A stretch of 64,000 nt of DNA, from contig JABAKD010000009.1 of the NCBI GenBank assembly GCA_012845835.1, forward strand, positions 8,707,413-8,771,412, in the 5' to 3' direction. Positions 34,501-44,751 of this stretch are shown here, piece by piece. Position 1 is the stretch's first letter; every line of letters begins with the position of its first letter. A program made the position numbers and the translations under genes. Source of the DNA: Undaria pinnatifida (Eukaryota; Sar; Phaeophyceae; Laminariales; Alariaceae). The notes under the pieces are model-generated. The model did no database searches and had not been told where the DNA came from. It was given only the letters and a program-made list of their open reading frames with translations.

Positions 34501-37500
34501 CGCCCACATGCGTTTGCTCGTACACATCGTGTCCCGCAAAACCCGTTTGCTGCGGTATAGACATTGACGGGGCGGCCTTCGAAGACTACGCCGGCCAAAA
34601 AACGGCGGGCCGCGTGTTATCGAACCCCGTCTGGATGAAAGCATGGACGCCTTCGCCGTCATCGCCACGGCAAGCGCGGGCGTGGCCGAGCTCGGCTTGG
34701 CTTGCGCCCACACGCTACAGAAAAACACACGCCATCAGCGACACCACAACCGATGTACATAACATATACCAGGTATATTGCACTTTGCAAAGTTGAGCGT
34801 AGTATCGACCACTCAACCCGTCAAATCCACAGCTGACATACTCGAACTTTACGAAACGTGTACGTACGCGACGGAGACATTATCGCTAGAGGACAACGAA
34901 GGAAAAAAAAAAAAAAAACGACGCAAAAAAACAAGCAACCTCGAGGTGCACCGAAGGTATCGACGAGTCTCTTGCCTGGCGTTGAGGGCCACGGCTTCCG
35001 CCGAGGCGATGGCGTGTGCCGTTTCATCCTCCTGGCTGGTCACAAAAGGCACGTTTTCATCCGAGAGGTCGAGCCCGTTTCTGCTCGACACGACCTTGGA
35101 CGAGCTGATGAAGACGAAGGCGCCGACCCCGGACTCCTGGCAGCATTGCACCACCCTGTTCACGGCTAGCGGTACATTCACGTCGAGGATGAGGTGCGTG
35201 GGTGGGTGAGTAGGTGGGTGAGTGGGACAGTGGGTGGACGGGAAGATGTGTGGGTGGGTTGGTGTTATGGGCGAAGCAGATCGAGGCGAGAGTCCAACAC
35301 AAGTGGTGCGAGAGGCACGGTGTGGGCAGGGACGGGGCGGGTGACTTGGATTGTCCCACATTTCACGGAATGCTCTATGGTCCAAGGATGTACGTGTCAA
35401 CCCCACCGTCGCTTGGACGACAAGACTACTGTAACAACTACGTAGAATCCTGCTACACCTGCTACATACAGCTGTGTATAACAATAGTGCCCCCTTGTAC
35501 TACGTGGTGGGCCTCCGTGCGGCGGCCAACATGCAGGGCCATGTTACCACACACTCACTGCGTCGATATTTAGACTGCCCCCCCCCGCTTGAAGCGGATG
35601 GACAACCGCACTTAAAATATGCGGGTGGTGTATTGCGTTGCATGGGAGGCATACTACCGATATGCGTGAGAGCAACAGATGCCACAACAGCGTACGAAAT
35701 ACGTACTCGTGGGTCAAGCTTCTACATTTTTTGGTTGGCGTTGCTTACCGGCGCTAGAATGAGATACAGCAGTATACATACGAGACTAACAAATTGCGCG
35801 ACGTACCAAGTATGGCTGGTGCAGGCACGCAGATCACACGGCAACTACTGTACCACAGACGAACCAACACACGTACGACTCGTACATCAATTGCACATTG
35901 CTCGCAAAAAGACAGGTTGCGCTTGCTCGCTATAATAAACACAGGTGTACTGTACACCCAAACGTAGACACAGCGCGACTACTCGTGCAGTACAGGAAAC
36001 CTACAATAACAAGATAACCACCAAATTCAGTGCTGGGTTTCTTACTCGGGAGAGGGTTCGTTTTACATGAAACGTCAATATAGCAGCCCCGTAACGTATT
36101 ACTTTCCTGTAAAAGTCGACCTGCTGTTCTGGCAACCCTGATTCTTATCAGGTGCCCTGTACCACTGTATACAAGGCACAACCTCCAGGCTCAACCTCCA
36201 GGCTCGGCGCATTTTCAACCAAAAGCCGACAAACAAGAACGAGCACGGAAAACAGCACATGTGCCAGGTGATAAGTGACACGCACCTGCCCTGAAGTCTT
36301 GCAGGTCGCTCGCGTCCGGCGAATCCGGAAGCTCGATGGCGGACAGCAAGTACACGATGTCCGCGCCTCTGCAAATCTGCACCGCAGACAGACAGCAGAA
36401 GGAGTTCAGGTTTTCGACAGACAGGGGGGGGCATGTTAAGGGGGGGGTACTCATTTGTTGCTTGCCCCGTAGTCATTTGACCATTGAACACGCACCCCTT
36501 TCGAGACAGAGCACCGTTCCTACTCCTATTAGAGACACCTCCAACATTTGGGCGTTCTCGAACAGGGAGAGACAAATGTGAAAATGAAAGCGAAAAGAGC
36601 ACGAGAAACGTGGCACCTACAGGAAGAGAGGTATAGAGTACAGAGAATACTAAGCTCACACATTACGAGACACCTGCAGAAACAACTAACCTAATGTCCA
36701 GAGTGGTCGTTAAAACAAAAAAAGAATATTAGTCGAGGAGGGCAAAAATAATACAAAAATAATAAAACTAGATACAATTAAAAAAAAATCACTTTTGGTC
36801 GTTTTCACGGCTTTTTTTGTTTATTTTTCATTTTTTAATAAAATCGTTTGGGGTTGTTGTTTTCGCTGTAGTTGCAAGAGCTTATTACACTATACCTGGT
36901 TACATCTGCTAGGAACGCCTGTGTTCTCACTTTTCAACTTGCGACACCCCCGCAATTTGAAGCCAATGACATCCCGCAGGGGAACCTTGTACCAGGTATA
37001 TAAAATAAGAAACAGGGCAACAAGAAAGGGAGGCTGATACTTGCAGGTATAAAATAAATCCGGGAGTCGTCATACTGAAGTTAACAATGTATAACGCACC
37101 CTCTCCCAAAATGAGAAACTCAGCCTGGGGCAGTATTTCTGTTTCCTACTTGGTGTCCTGTGCTGTAGGGGAAGAGGCTGAGGGCAATCGCATTAAAAGG
37201 GGCGGTGCGGCAGAAGTGCAATTTTTTCAGGGCTTTTCACGGGTCAGGGGGGTTTTTTAAAGTCGCGGGTCGGGTCCGGTCGGGTCATTGGGTCGGGTCG
37301 GGTCGGGTCGGGTCAAGAGGTTTTGAAATCTCGCGGGTCGGGTCGGGTCGAGTCAAAAGGTTCGAAATCTCGCGGGTCGGGTCGGATCATGACCCGCGAG
37401 ATACGGGTCACTCGCGGGCCAAGCCACCATGACCCGCGGGATGTTTTTGGCTGACCCGCGGGTCGACCCCGCGGATCTGGCCTGCGTATCCGCCTCTTTC

Positions 37501-39098
37501 AAACTTACTTACAGCTGCCTGCCGGGGGGTCCTTATCGTGCCAGCGCCTCGCGGGTCGGATCCGACCCGTGGGTCCGAAAATGATACAAAAAACTTGCTG
37601 CTTCCTGCGTGAAAGCCTCTCTCGTCCCGACACTCCGATCTTACGTTACCATAGCGTCCAGAAACATCAACCAAACAGCAACTTCTCGTACCAGGCATGA
37701 AGTATTACCTCGCGAATCCCCCTGTGGGATGAAGCCGTAAGTATTATTCAGGTATATTGACATCCATCCAAGTCCGCTAAAACAACCCAGGCCACAAACT
37801 ATTGCTGCATTGTAGGGTGCAACAATAAATACGACAAATGGCAATATAAGAACCCATGTACGACGTATACATACACACTAGATACCCGGTAAGGACTTAA
37901 TCATACCGGTACGAAATGTGATCAAACGTAAAAAAGCAAGGGCAGTCGTCGTCGAAGCAGCAGCAGCAGTAGCAGTAGCAGCAGCACTGGCAGCAGCTAG
38001 CACCAGCAGCAGACCCCGGACCCTCGCGGATCGCAGCCCCTGCTGACAGATCCACCGCCCCAGATGTGGGCTTGCTGCCGGAGGGGGCTCAGCTAGGCTG
38101 CCTACCGAGGCCGGAGACTGCATAATAAATAGATACAGCAGTAGCAGCTAGCTCGAGAATTATCATACCAGTACGAAATGTGACCAAACGTAAAAAAGCA
38201 AGAGCAGTAGTCGTCGAAGCAGCAGCAGGAGGAGTACAGCAGCAGCAGCACAGGCAGCAGCAAGAACCAGCAGCAGACAACGCACCCTCGCGGATCGCAG
38301 CCCCTGCTGACAGATCGACTGCCCCAGTTGTAGGCTTGCTGCCGGAGGCGGCTCAGCTAGGCTGCTTGCCGGGGGCGGAGGCTGCATAGAAAACTACTGT
38401 AGCTCGCTCGTCGGGTCGCTCGTCGGGTCGACCCGATGGTCTAGCGCTATAGGCGTGGCTAATTGCCCATGCGTGGGTAGCGGTCTCTTCCTCATTTTTC
38501 GCGCGCACACCACATAATAATGCTGCAAACAACGCCGGAAAAAAAAGCAGAGAACACGACATCGTGGGAAAAGTACGAGGGACCAAGGACCAACAAACCG
38601 ACCAAGATACATATCTAGACGTGTTTGATCCGTGACTTTACGAGTATGACCCGTGAGATATATCACGCGGTTCGGTCGACCCGACCCGCATGAAACCCGT
38701 ACCTCACGGGTCACTCGGAGTATGGCGGGTCGGGTCGGGTCGGGTCAACAGGCTTTCAAATCTCGCGGGTCGGGTCGGGTCGGGTCAAGATTGTCAAAAT
38801 CTCGCGGGTCGGGTCGGGTCGGGTCGGGTCGGGTCAAGACGTCTCGAAATTCTCGCGGGTTGGGTCGGGTCGGGTCAAGGCCTCTCGAAATTCTCGCGGG
38901 TCGGGTCGGGTCAGAACCGACCCGACCCGATCCGACCCGCGAGGGGTGACCTGACCCGTGAAAAGCTCTGATTTTTTATATGTCATGCGCAACGATCATG
39001 CCTTCACATCACATCATACCAACACGAACCCCTCGATATGTTGGCCATTCGGCTGGTTTCACTGAGAAAATAATTAACAAACGGACCGCGAAGTGTTC

Positions 39099-39130
<32 letters not shown>

Positions 39131-42100
39131 GTTTTTTTTTCTTCGTTTATTGATCAAAGCCGACCGAAGCCGACCGATATTTTCGGCGAAAAACCAAAAA
39201 ACCGGCCGAGCCAATTTCCGAGTCGGCTAATATATTTTGGAACGGCAGACGGCAGAGGGCAATAAAAGCACGAGTAAACAGCACTACGTGTGAGGCTGGA
39301 TCTTAAGTGTTGTCTTTTTGAAACGTGATTTTGTCCTTAGGGGGGTTTCAGGGTATTTGGGGTAATTTCTGACCATTTCTGATCAGAACGGCATCTTATG
39401 GGGGCTTTTTATGGAAAAAAGTTTCTCAGGGCTGTTTCTAGCGTACACAAAAAATGTCAGGAATTGTGACAAAAATCGTGACATATTTTTTCAAGAATCG
39501 CGATGATAGTTGTCAGGACTCCGGACTTGAATCGTTTTGACATTTTCCATAAAATATATATATATATTAGGGTTTCTGACAAAAAAACATGATTCAATTT
39601 TTTTTCGAACATATTAGAATTTCAATTGTCAGGAATGATGACACTTTGTCACGATTCGTGATTTTTTTGCGTTCGTTAGGAACGACCGTCAAAGATTTTA
39701 TGAGTGATCAAATCTGCTGGTTTGATCAAATTCGGACTCTAAGATTTGATCAAACCAAAACGAAACCAAAACGTGATCAAATTCGGCTTTGCTCGATACC
39801 TTGCAGGCATTGTACGACGGGAATATAGGAGACACGCTACGTATAGAATTGTCCACAGCCCACAGCCTACTGCTCATGGCACAGCTGGGACACAACACCC
39901 TTGCATCGGCCACCACCAAGAGGAAAATAACCCTTATGCCCTTGCCACCATCGCGCGTGTTGTGGCCACTCTACAGCTGCTGTAGGGAACGTAAATTCGT
40001 CTCCTCACGGGGGCGGTTTTGAATCGGACGACGATCAAAACACGCCAACGTGATTTTTTCTGACTCTAACAAGTCAACAGCAGCGGATATAGGCGCTCAA
40101 GCTCCACGAGATAAGGCTCCTCTGTCTTCGACAAAGAGAAGCCAAACATTTCCTAGTTCCGTGTCCTTTTGCGGCGAGCTGGTGGTGAAAGGAGGACGAT
40201 TGCCGTCCTGGCGTTGATCACTCGTGGAGGTCAAAATCTTGCTTAACTCAAGAAAAGTATTATCCTGAAATTGTTGATTTCCGGACGAAGAAAAGCTGAA
40301 TAAAACAAAACTACGATAAGATAGCGCACGGAACAACGAAAATAATGTTTTTTTTTGCCGTTTAAAAATCCACCTTTCTTCTTCCATTTTTGATCACTAC
40401 TCAAAAAAAAAAGAACAGCAGGCCGACCAATGTGGTTGCACGGATCTTGGGGGGTAGCTTTTACACTCTTCTCATTGGCCGAGGGCTATGTGGTGGTCCG
40501 CAGAAGATTGGAATATTAAACAACATCGAAAAACGACGCAGCCGTATTTAATCTCTCCCGTTTCTGGCCCGTGTTGGGGTCAGGGTTAGGGTTAGGGGTT
40601 GGGGGTCTACATCTGTACCTTGACCCCACCAGGAAGTGCTTCCTAGCTCACAAACGCGAACGGCCTACCACCCCAAACATCCGCGCGACCGCATGGTTAG
40701 GCGAGAAAAAAATAAAATGCATAATAAGAGTCGCCCTGACACGAGCATTAATTGAATACTTTGCAGCCGCCCAAAATTGACGATAATCGGTTGCAGCATC
40801 GGCCACATGAAGCAATGCGAGCGGCTGCTGGTGTCGAGATAGGTGTACCACCTGCAACGCAGGAATCTGCGAGGCAAGCGTGAGGCATGGCGATACGTAC
40901 TCGGATTGCCTAAAGCTTTTACTAAACGCTTGATGTGCACGCGCTCGTCGCTTTTTGGTCTGTCTGTGTGGATGGGTCCAAAAAAAACTCCAGAAGGAAA
41001 ACAAAAAGTGACCGTTTCAGCATCGACCACATGAAGTAACGCTGGCTGCCTGGCTGGGTAAACGAAGTACCGTAATTGTGCGAGTCATCGCACAGGCCGG
41101 AGTCATCGCACATGCCGGAGTCATCGCATCCCTGTGCGTTAATTTTTCAAGTTTGGAATCATTTAATTCATTTTCCGCACAGGGGTCGGAGTCATCGCAC
41201 AGGGGTGCGATGACTCCGATATTGGTGCCACCTTCGAGCGTGAGGTTGCATGCTGTGGCGTGTGGCCTCAGGATAAAATTTGTGCCACGATCCGTTTTTC
41301 TACGAGCGGTTTGTAACCGGGGCTCACCGCTGTTTATAGAAGGTGCATATCATACATACATGAAAAAAAACTCTCCCTTTTGTTATTTTTTATTCGGCGG
41401 TGATTTTTTAGTTACCAGTAATTCGCCGCTTTTGCCCTTTTCCGCCGCTTTTTTGTCGGTTGGGTTTTTTGTGTTTTTGTGCTGTGTGTGCTCTGGGTGC
41501 GGTACGGACGAACCGCAGGAAGGCAGGTAGAGTTAGGTATCGCACAAGGAGGACGTTCAAAAGGTGCGCCACCAGTACGGCAGTGGGGGGTGTGGTTTCC
41601 TCCGTATCGCACATACATGTCGGCCGTACAGGGGTGTGCGTTCACATCACAGCACGGCAGGGTGTTTGAATTGCTCGGAATCGCACATGTCGGAGTTACC
41701 GCACAGCGGTGTGCGTTCACATCACAGCATGGCAGGGTGTGTGATTTGTTCAGAGTCGCACATGTCGGAGTTACCGCACAGGGGTGTGCGTCAGAACGGG
41801 AAATCAAATCATATTAATTCATTTTCCGCAAAGGGGCCGGAGTCATCGCACATGCCGGAGTTATCGCACCCCTGTGCGATAAAAATCAAAGTTAGGAATC
41901 ATTTAAAAATCGATCGCACGGGGGTGCGATGACTCGCACAATTACGGTATAGGGGGAACCTGGTGCCAGTATGTACGAACGCACGAAGTGCAACGGTAGG
42001 TGTACGGCACGCACGCGTTGCCGTTGTATACACAAGTTTTACTTGTTATGTTGCAAACTCCACTCGTCTATTAATAGTACAAAATATGATGACCACTCTC

Positions 42101-43413
42101 CTCCTCGTCGCTTACGGTAGAGATGCTAGAAAATTTTAGAAGGTCGCCGCGTAAACCTGGGATCACAGCGACCTGAAAAATGGCAGATAATAATTGCTTT
42201 TTTTTTCATCAACCATTGTTGTTGGTTCGATTGCTTCTTTTTCACTGCATGCCCGCGGGTTATAACTGACAGCAAGAACTCCAGACAGCAGGCATTTCGT
42301 ACGGTGCAGGCAGCACTCCAGACAGCCAACCACCACACTGACCACTCACTGTGGTCAGTAGCCACGAGTTGGTTAGTTGTGGGAGCGGGAGGACACTACG
42401 CTGTGCCTGGTAGTTGAGTGGATACCCGCGGCCATGTCGTTAGTTCAGTTCACACGTTGATTTCGTTTCACTTGTGCGCCTTCTTCGTCTCCTCGTGTGT
42501 TTATTTACGTGGGAAAGCGTGCGCACTAATTGTACGGCCGAATTTTTATTTTAGTTCACTATTAAATAGCATGATTTTTCGGATTTTCCCGGTAGGGCTC
42601 CAGCACCTTCTAAACCACGGACTCCACATTTTGGACAAGAAAGAGTTGTGATGAGACCAATACAACAACCACTGCTCCCTACGTTGCACTTCGCGCACAT
42701 CCTCTAGTTTACACCAGCAGCCGCCCGGGCTGCTCCGTGTAGCGGGGCTGATGATCGTATTTTTTTTTCGACGTTAGTTCGTGTTCTGTACGAGAGATAT
42801 CCAAGGAAAAATTGGAACAGTAGTAGTTGTGCTGCAGGCAAGAGTCGAGGCGTCGCATCATCAAAAGGTATATAAGAACAGGCGCGGAACAAAATTCAAG
42901 AGTTTGAGCCTTACGTACCCGTACAGCACAACAACAGCAGTATCTTTCGAATTGTCACGAGGGCAAAGGGCTCCCCTGGCTCCACCCTCTGTTAACCGCA
43001 CGTTATAGTATTAATAGCTAGCAGCAGCAGCGCCCGTCGCACCGTCGCCCGGCCTGGCACAGCAGGCAGCTGCCGCAAAACAAGCCAACAGCAACACAAC
43101 TCTGTATGTCGTACGATATGGTATCCTGGTTTTACGGCTGGTACTACTGTATGTGCCAACAAAACGGAACAACAGGAGGACTTCAATCAAAACATGACCA
43201 AAAATCGACCGCAGCACAGCAGTTAGGTAGTTCGAGGCTACGAAGAGCACTCACGTCCATAAGCCCGTCCAAGCAAAGCACCGGAGAAGACCGGACCTTT
43301 GATGTCCGTCCTCCTCCTCCCAGTTCGGTCAGGCGGCGACGCAGAGCCGAGCCAACACCGCCGTCGTACCCTTCTGTTAGAACAACGCTCACTCTCGGTG
43401 TTCCAGACATCAT
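28309..43413 (-). CDS. Gene A: 3beta-HSD-like extended SDR with C-terminal membrane domain
   Basis: Exons on the minus strand: 43255-43413, 36286-36368, 34976-35165, 34224-34307, 33766-33934, 32966-33140, 31627-31706, 30847-30956, 29439-29623, 28309-28517 (stop TAG). One short exon linking the first two was not found. Phases join correctly at every other junction. The protein is about 480 residues plus that exon. It has a degenerate Rossmann start (VVLTEGYDGGVG), then GADIVYLLSA, FVFISSSKVV, YTCALRPVAIYG, VYVDNL and QAYFVTDGRPCN, as in the 3beta-hydroxysteroid dehydrogenase/isomerase family. A two-exon DUF4499-like tail with hydrophobic segments follows. The YxxxK pair reads T...I. Family members act on sterols at the ER; activity here is doubtful. 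Introns carry several mobile elements. Confidence 0.75.
29439..29623 (-). CDS. Gene A exon: SDR C-terminus and first membrane segment
   Basis: 185 bp between TAG and GTAAGT. It encodes VDPGAALVSTVKELKEDGWG, the usual end of an extended SDR, then GLGYWIVIPFYLWFLAIAGF, a likely membrane helix, then CPGFLAPVQ. B has the same length, C is 6 bp shorter. Confidence 0.8.
30356..30824. mobile_element. hAT-like GGGTC element beside a splice donor
   Basis: The right end is the complement of CAGGGCTTTTCGTGGGTC and the left end is CACGACGTTTCATGGGACGG, matching it at about 14 of 19 positions. The inside carries GGGTCGGG/GACCCGAC words in both directions. At the same intron position gene B reads TACATGAATATATA; A has the two halves split by this element. 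It sits about 22 bp inside the intron from the gene A donor at 30846. It lacks coding sequence. Confidence 0.6.
30847..30956 (-). CDS. Gene A exon: near C-terminus of SDR domain
   Basis: 110 bp, CCAG acceptor and GTGAGC donor. It encodes LLTRKEVRTLTENRTLSIAR..ADLGYEP, the segment in which extended SDRs end with a D-L-G-[YF]-x-P motif. All three paralogs keep exactly 110 bp. Confidence 0.85.
33303..33459. mobile_element. 170-bp MITE family, diverged copy
   Basis: Starts TA|AGGACACCTAAACAG and ends GGTGACCTG followed by TG. The body shares CAGGCTGAT, GGGAG(C/T)(C/T)GT and CAGTATTTCT with the copy at 36992-37160. It lies in an intron of gene A. Confidence 0.6.
34224..34307 (-). CDS. Gene A exon: LRP-x-x-IYG substrate-loop segment
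   Basis: 84 bp between CCGCAG and GTAAGC, encoding GGTSCLYTCALRPVAIYGTKG. The LRPxxIYG motif after the active-site helix is a hallmark of 3beta-HSD-like SDRs. It joins the preceding exon in phase only if that exon ends at a GC donor (intron starting GCAAGA at 34975). Confidence 0.85.
34976..35165 (-). CDS. Gene A active-site exon lacking the YxxxK dyad
   Basis: 190 bp. VVQCCQESGVGAFVFISSSKVVSS keeps the conserved serine strand. In EDETAHAIASAE, aligned with the family's DPYA-x-x-KA-x-AE helix, Thr replaces the catalytic Tyr and Ile the Lys. The start is set by phase at a CTAG acceptor; the frame stays open upstream (LDVNVPL, then Pro/Thr/His repeats), so a longer exon is possible. It ends at a GC donor. 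Confidence 0.8.
35993..36159. mobile_element. 170-bp MITE family, TA-flanked copy
   Basis: 167 bp. The left end is CAGGAAACCTACAAT and the right end is the complement of CAGGGCACCTGAT, flanked on both sides by TA (35991-35992, 36160-36161). There is no coding capacity. Its orientation is opposite to the 33.3 and 37.0 kb copies. Confidence 0.65.
36286..36368 (-). CDS. Gene A exon: GADIVY strand
   Basis: 83 bp between TTTGCAG and GTGCGT, encoding GADIVYLLSAIELPDSPDAS then DLQDF. It corresponds to the strand following the nucleotide-binding fold, where the family has G-[AV]-D-x-V-x-H. Length and both phases are identical in gene B. Confidence 0.8.
36441..36556 (-). mobile_element. Truncated LINE 3' tail, copy 2
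   Basis: The complement of the 3' end seen at 50474-50610, from GCCCAAATGTTGGAGGTGTC to AACAAATGAGTACCCCCCC, again ending in C. It lies just upstream of the 36286-36368 exon of gene A. Confidence 0.7.
36992..37160. mobile_element. 170-bp MITE family copy with a TACCAGGTA end
   Basis: 169 bp. Left end TA|CCAGGTATATAAAATAAG, right end GGTGTCCTG then TG. The body shares CTGATA, ACGCACCCTCTCCCAAA and AGTATTTCTG with its relatives. Here the TACCAGGTA word coincides with the element terminus. Confidence 0.6.
37228..38970. mobile_element. hAT-like element with GGGTCGGGTC arrays
   Basis: The ends form an inverted repeat with one mismatch in 21 bp: left CAGGGCTTTTCACGGGTCAG, right complement CAGAGCTTTTCACGGGTCAG. 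Both are directly flanked by ATTTTTT, a possible 7-8 bp target duplication. Dense GGGTCGGGTC arrays fill 37235-37400 and 38720-38945. The centre holds a CAG-rich tandem duplication. No transposase was seen. It lies in the large first intron region of gene A. Confidence 0.7.
37908..38385. repeat. CAG-rich tandem duplication (about 215-225 bp)
   Basis: Two copies (37908-38122 and 38161-38385) run from ACCGGTACGAAATGTGA or its variant through CTCGCGGATCGCAGCCCC to GGCTCAGCTAGGCTGC. They lie inside the hAT-like element. Confidence 0.85.
38971..41069. other. Intron of gene A with further low-complexity elements
   Basis: 39100-39235 has a GGTTTCGGTTTC array with CCGACCGAAGCC words, probably another G-rich subterminal-repeat element. 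39420-39680 contains repeated TGTCAGGA, CGTGACA and CGATTCGTGA words in inverted pairs. 39695-39785 repeats TTTGATCAAA. 40576-40600 has two and a half TTAGGG-like units. No coding exon was identified, although a short gene A exon may be hidden in this intron. Confidence 0.5.
41070..41947. mobile_element. TA-flanked element with GTCATCGCAC repeats
   Basis: Both ends read CCGTAATTGTGCGAGTCATC and continue GCAC, as an exact 24-bp inverted repeat, flanked by TA (41068-41069, 41948-41949). AGTCATCGCACA and GGAGTTACCGCACA words recur as subterminal repeats. Three tandem units of about 70 bp (around 41600-41795) fill part of the interior. TA duplication suggests a Tc1/mariner-type non-autonomous element of 878 bp. 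Confidence 0.75.
41948..43254. other. Start of gene A first intron; no other gene seen
   Basis: No domain-bearing frame. On the minus strand this is the donor-proximal part of the first intron (donor GTGAGT at 43254). Confidence 0.4.
43255..43413 (-). CDS. Gene A first coding exon: degenerate nucleotide-binding loop
   Basis: ATG ATG at 43413, ending GAC|GTGAGT. It encodes VSVVLTEGYDGGVGSALRRR then LTELGGGG, the first strand and glycine loop of an extended SDR. The canonical TGGxGFxG is changed; a Glu takes the place of the first Gly. The frame is open to an earlier ATG at 43524 and similarity to gene B continues upstream, so the true start could be earlier. Confidence 0.6.
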
Positions 43414-44607
43414 GAAAAATCCAATTACGCCTCCACACGTCGGCAAGCTTTTTCTGCCGTTGTCGTGCCTAAATGCAGGGTGTTTTACAAATTCCTCTCG
43501 GATGGAGAAGCTCCACACACACACCCACGGCAGGTGTCAACTACAAAGCTCTCCTCGCTACGACGTACGAGCTGGTCTGGTGTACAAATGGCTTTTGGTA
43601 AATCTTTGGCTCGGGTTTTGTACTCTTCTTGGGTTGTACTCAGCTACAACGCCACTACGTATGGAAACCCCTCTAAAGAGGGAAAAGGGGTAGGCAGCAA
43701 GCTGCGACGCACCATACGGTGGCCAGTGGCAAGTGGGCTGTGGCGGTTGGATTTGTTGACAGGATGACATGCCTTAGCATGCATTGGACTTGCGTGCTCG
43801 TAGCGCTATCGCTTGTGGTTTATCAGCACTCCTACGTTGTTTGCATGCGTACAATGAGATGCTGGATACATGGATACCCCAGGTCTCGCAATGCGAGCGG
43901 TAGGGAATACCAGATATGTATGAGCGTGAGTGTAATAATAGAGCAAATAATGCACAACAACAGTCTGTTTGCGTTGTCACGAAAATGCACAAGCACGTAC
44001 GAGAATGAATGCCGCCCGGGGGCACGAGGCACTCTGTGCGTACTACTGCTGTACAACTGACATCATCTCTGTCGTAGTGTATGCTCTACCTGGGATGATA
44101 TTCTCTCTTTTTCTCATACATTATAGATAGACTATTCCCCGTCCCTGAGTATATGATTGAGACCACTAACACGCGGTATACCGTATCCAGTACAACAATC
44201 CTTTTGTATAGACACAACCATATGTGCGAGTGCTTCGGGGGAGCTACGGCAGCAACAAGATCACGTTGAGATATGTCGCACATGTCAACGAAACACATTT
44301 GTCATGGGCGCCAACTGCGGATCGCGATTGTTGAATTCTGACTTCGAACCCCGCTCCCCCCTCAAAAAGGGTTTCCATGGCAACGGCGTTTCAGTTGCAC
44401 ATGGGCTGATCAGCTGATATACGCCGTGCAGATACTTTACCAATCATCTATACGCCAGCTCGCACGTTGTACCTACTCGATACCTGTAGTGGGTGCGCTT
44501 GGCGAGCTTCTCTGCCCGGAAGGTATCCCTTCTTTAGGCGCGAAAGAGGTACAAAGGCTTGCGGAAGTGTGCATATTTGGCGGAGGGTTTCAGATTTCAT
44601 GTTGTTG
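43414..44607. promoter_or_regulatory. Shared intergenic region between divergent genes A and B
   Basis: About 1.2 kb separates the two start codons. The 170 bp upstream of each ATG are recognisably similar in inverted orientation (CCAGCTCG(T/C)ACGT(C/T)GTA, GTGGGTG, GAGCTTCTC and TTTAGGC words in the same order). The duplication therefore includes 5' UTR or promoter. No TATA box or known factor site can be claimed. Confidence 0.5.
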
Positions 44608-44751
44608 ATGTCTAGCGTTGTTCTTACAGGTGGGTGCAGTGTTGGCTTGGCTCTGCGACGCCGCCTGAGCGACTTGGGAGGAGGAGGAGGAGGAGGGACT
44701 TTGAAAGTTCGGTCTTCGCCGGTGTTGGACAGCTGGAACGAACTTGTGGAC
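44608..44751 (+). CDS. Gene B first coding exon
   Basis: ATG at 44608 (another in frame at 44599), ending GAC|GTGAGT. SSVVLTGGCSVGLALRRRLS is followed by a poly-Gly run from GGA repeats. Compared with GxxGxxG-type SDR loops the spacing is short, so nucleotide binding is uncertain. Confidence 0.65.

Noticed and set aside
40570..40605. TTAGGG-like units suggesting telomeric sequence
   Set aside because: Only two or so units; too short to be a telomere and ordinary for an interstitial motif.
41070..41947. CRISPR-like array of GTCATCGCAC words
   Set aside because: Repeats are irregularly spaced, inverted and lie inside TA-flanked inverted ends; the DNA is eukaryotic.
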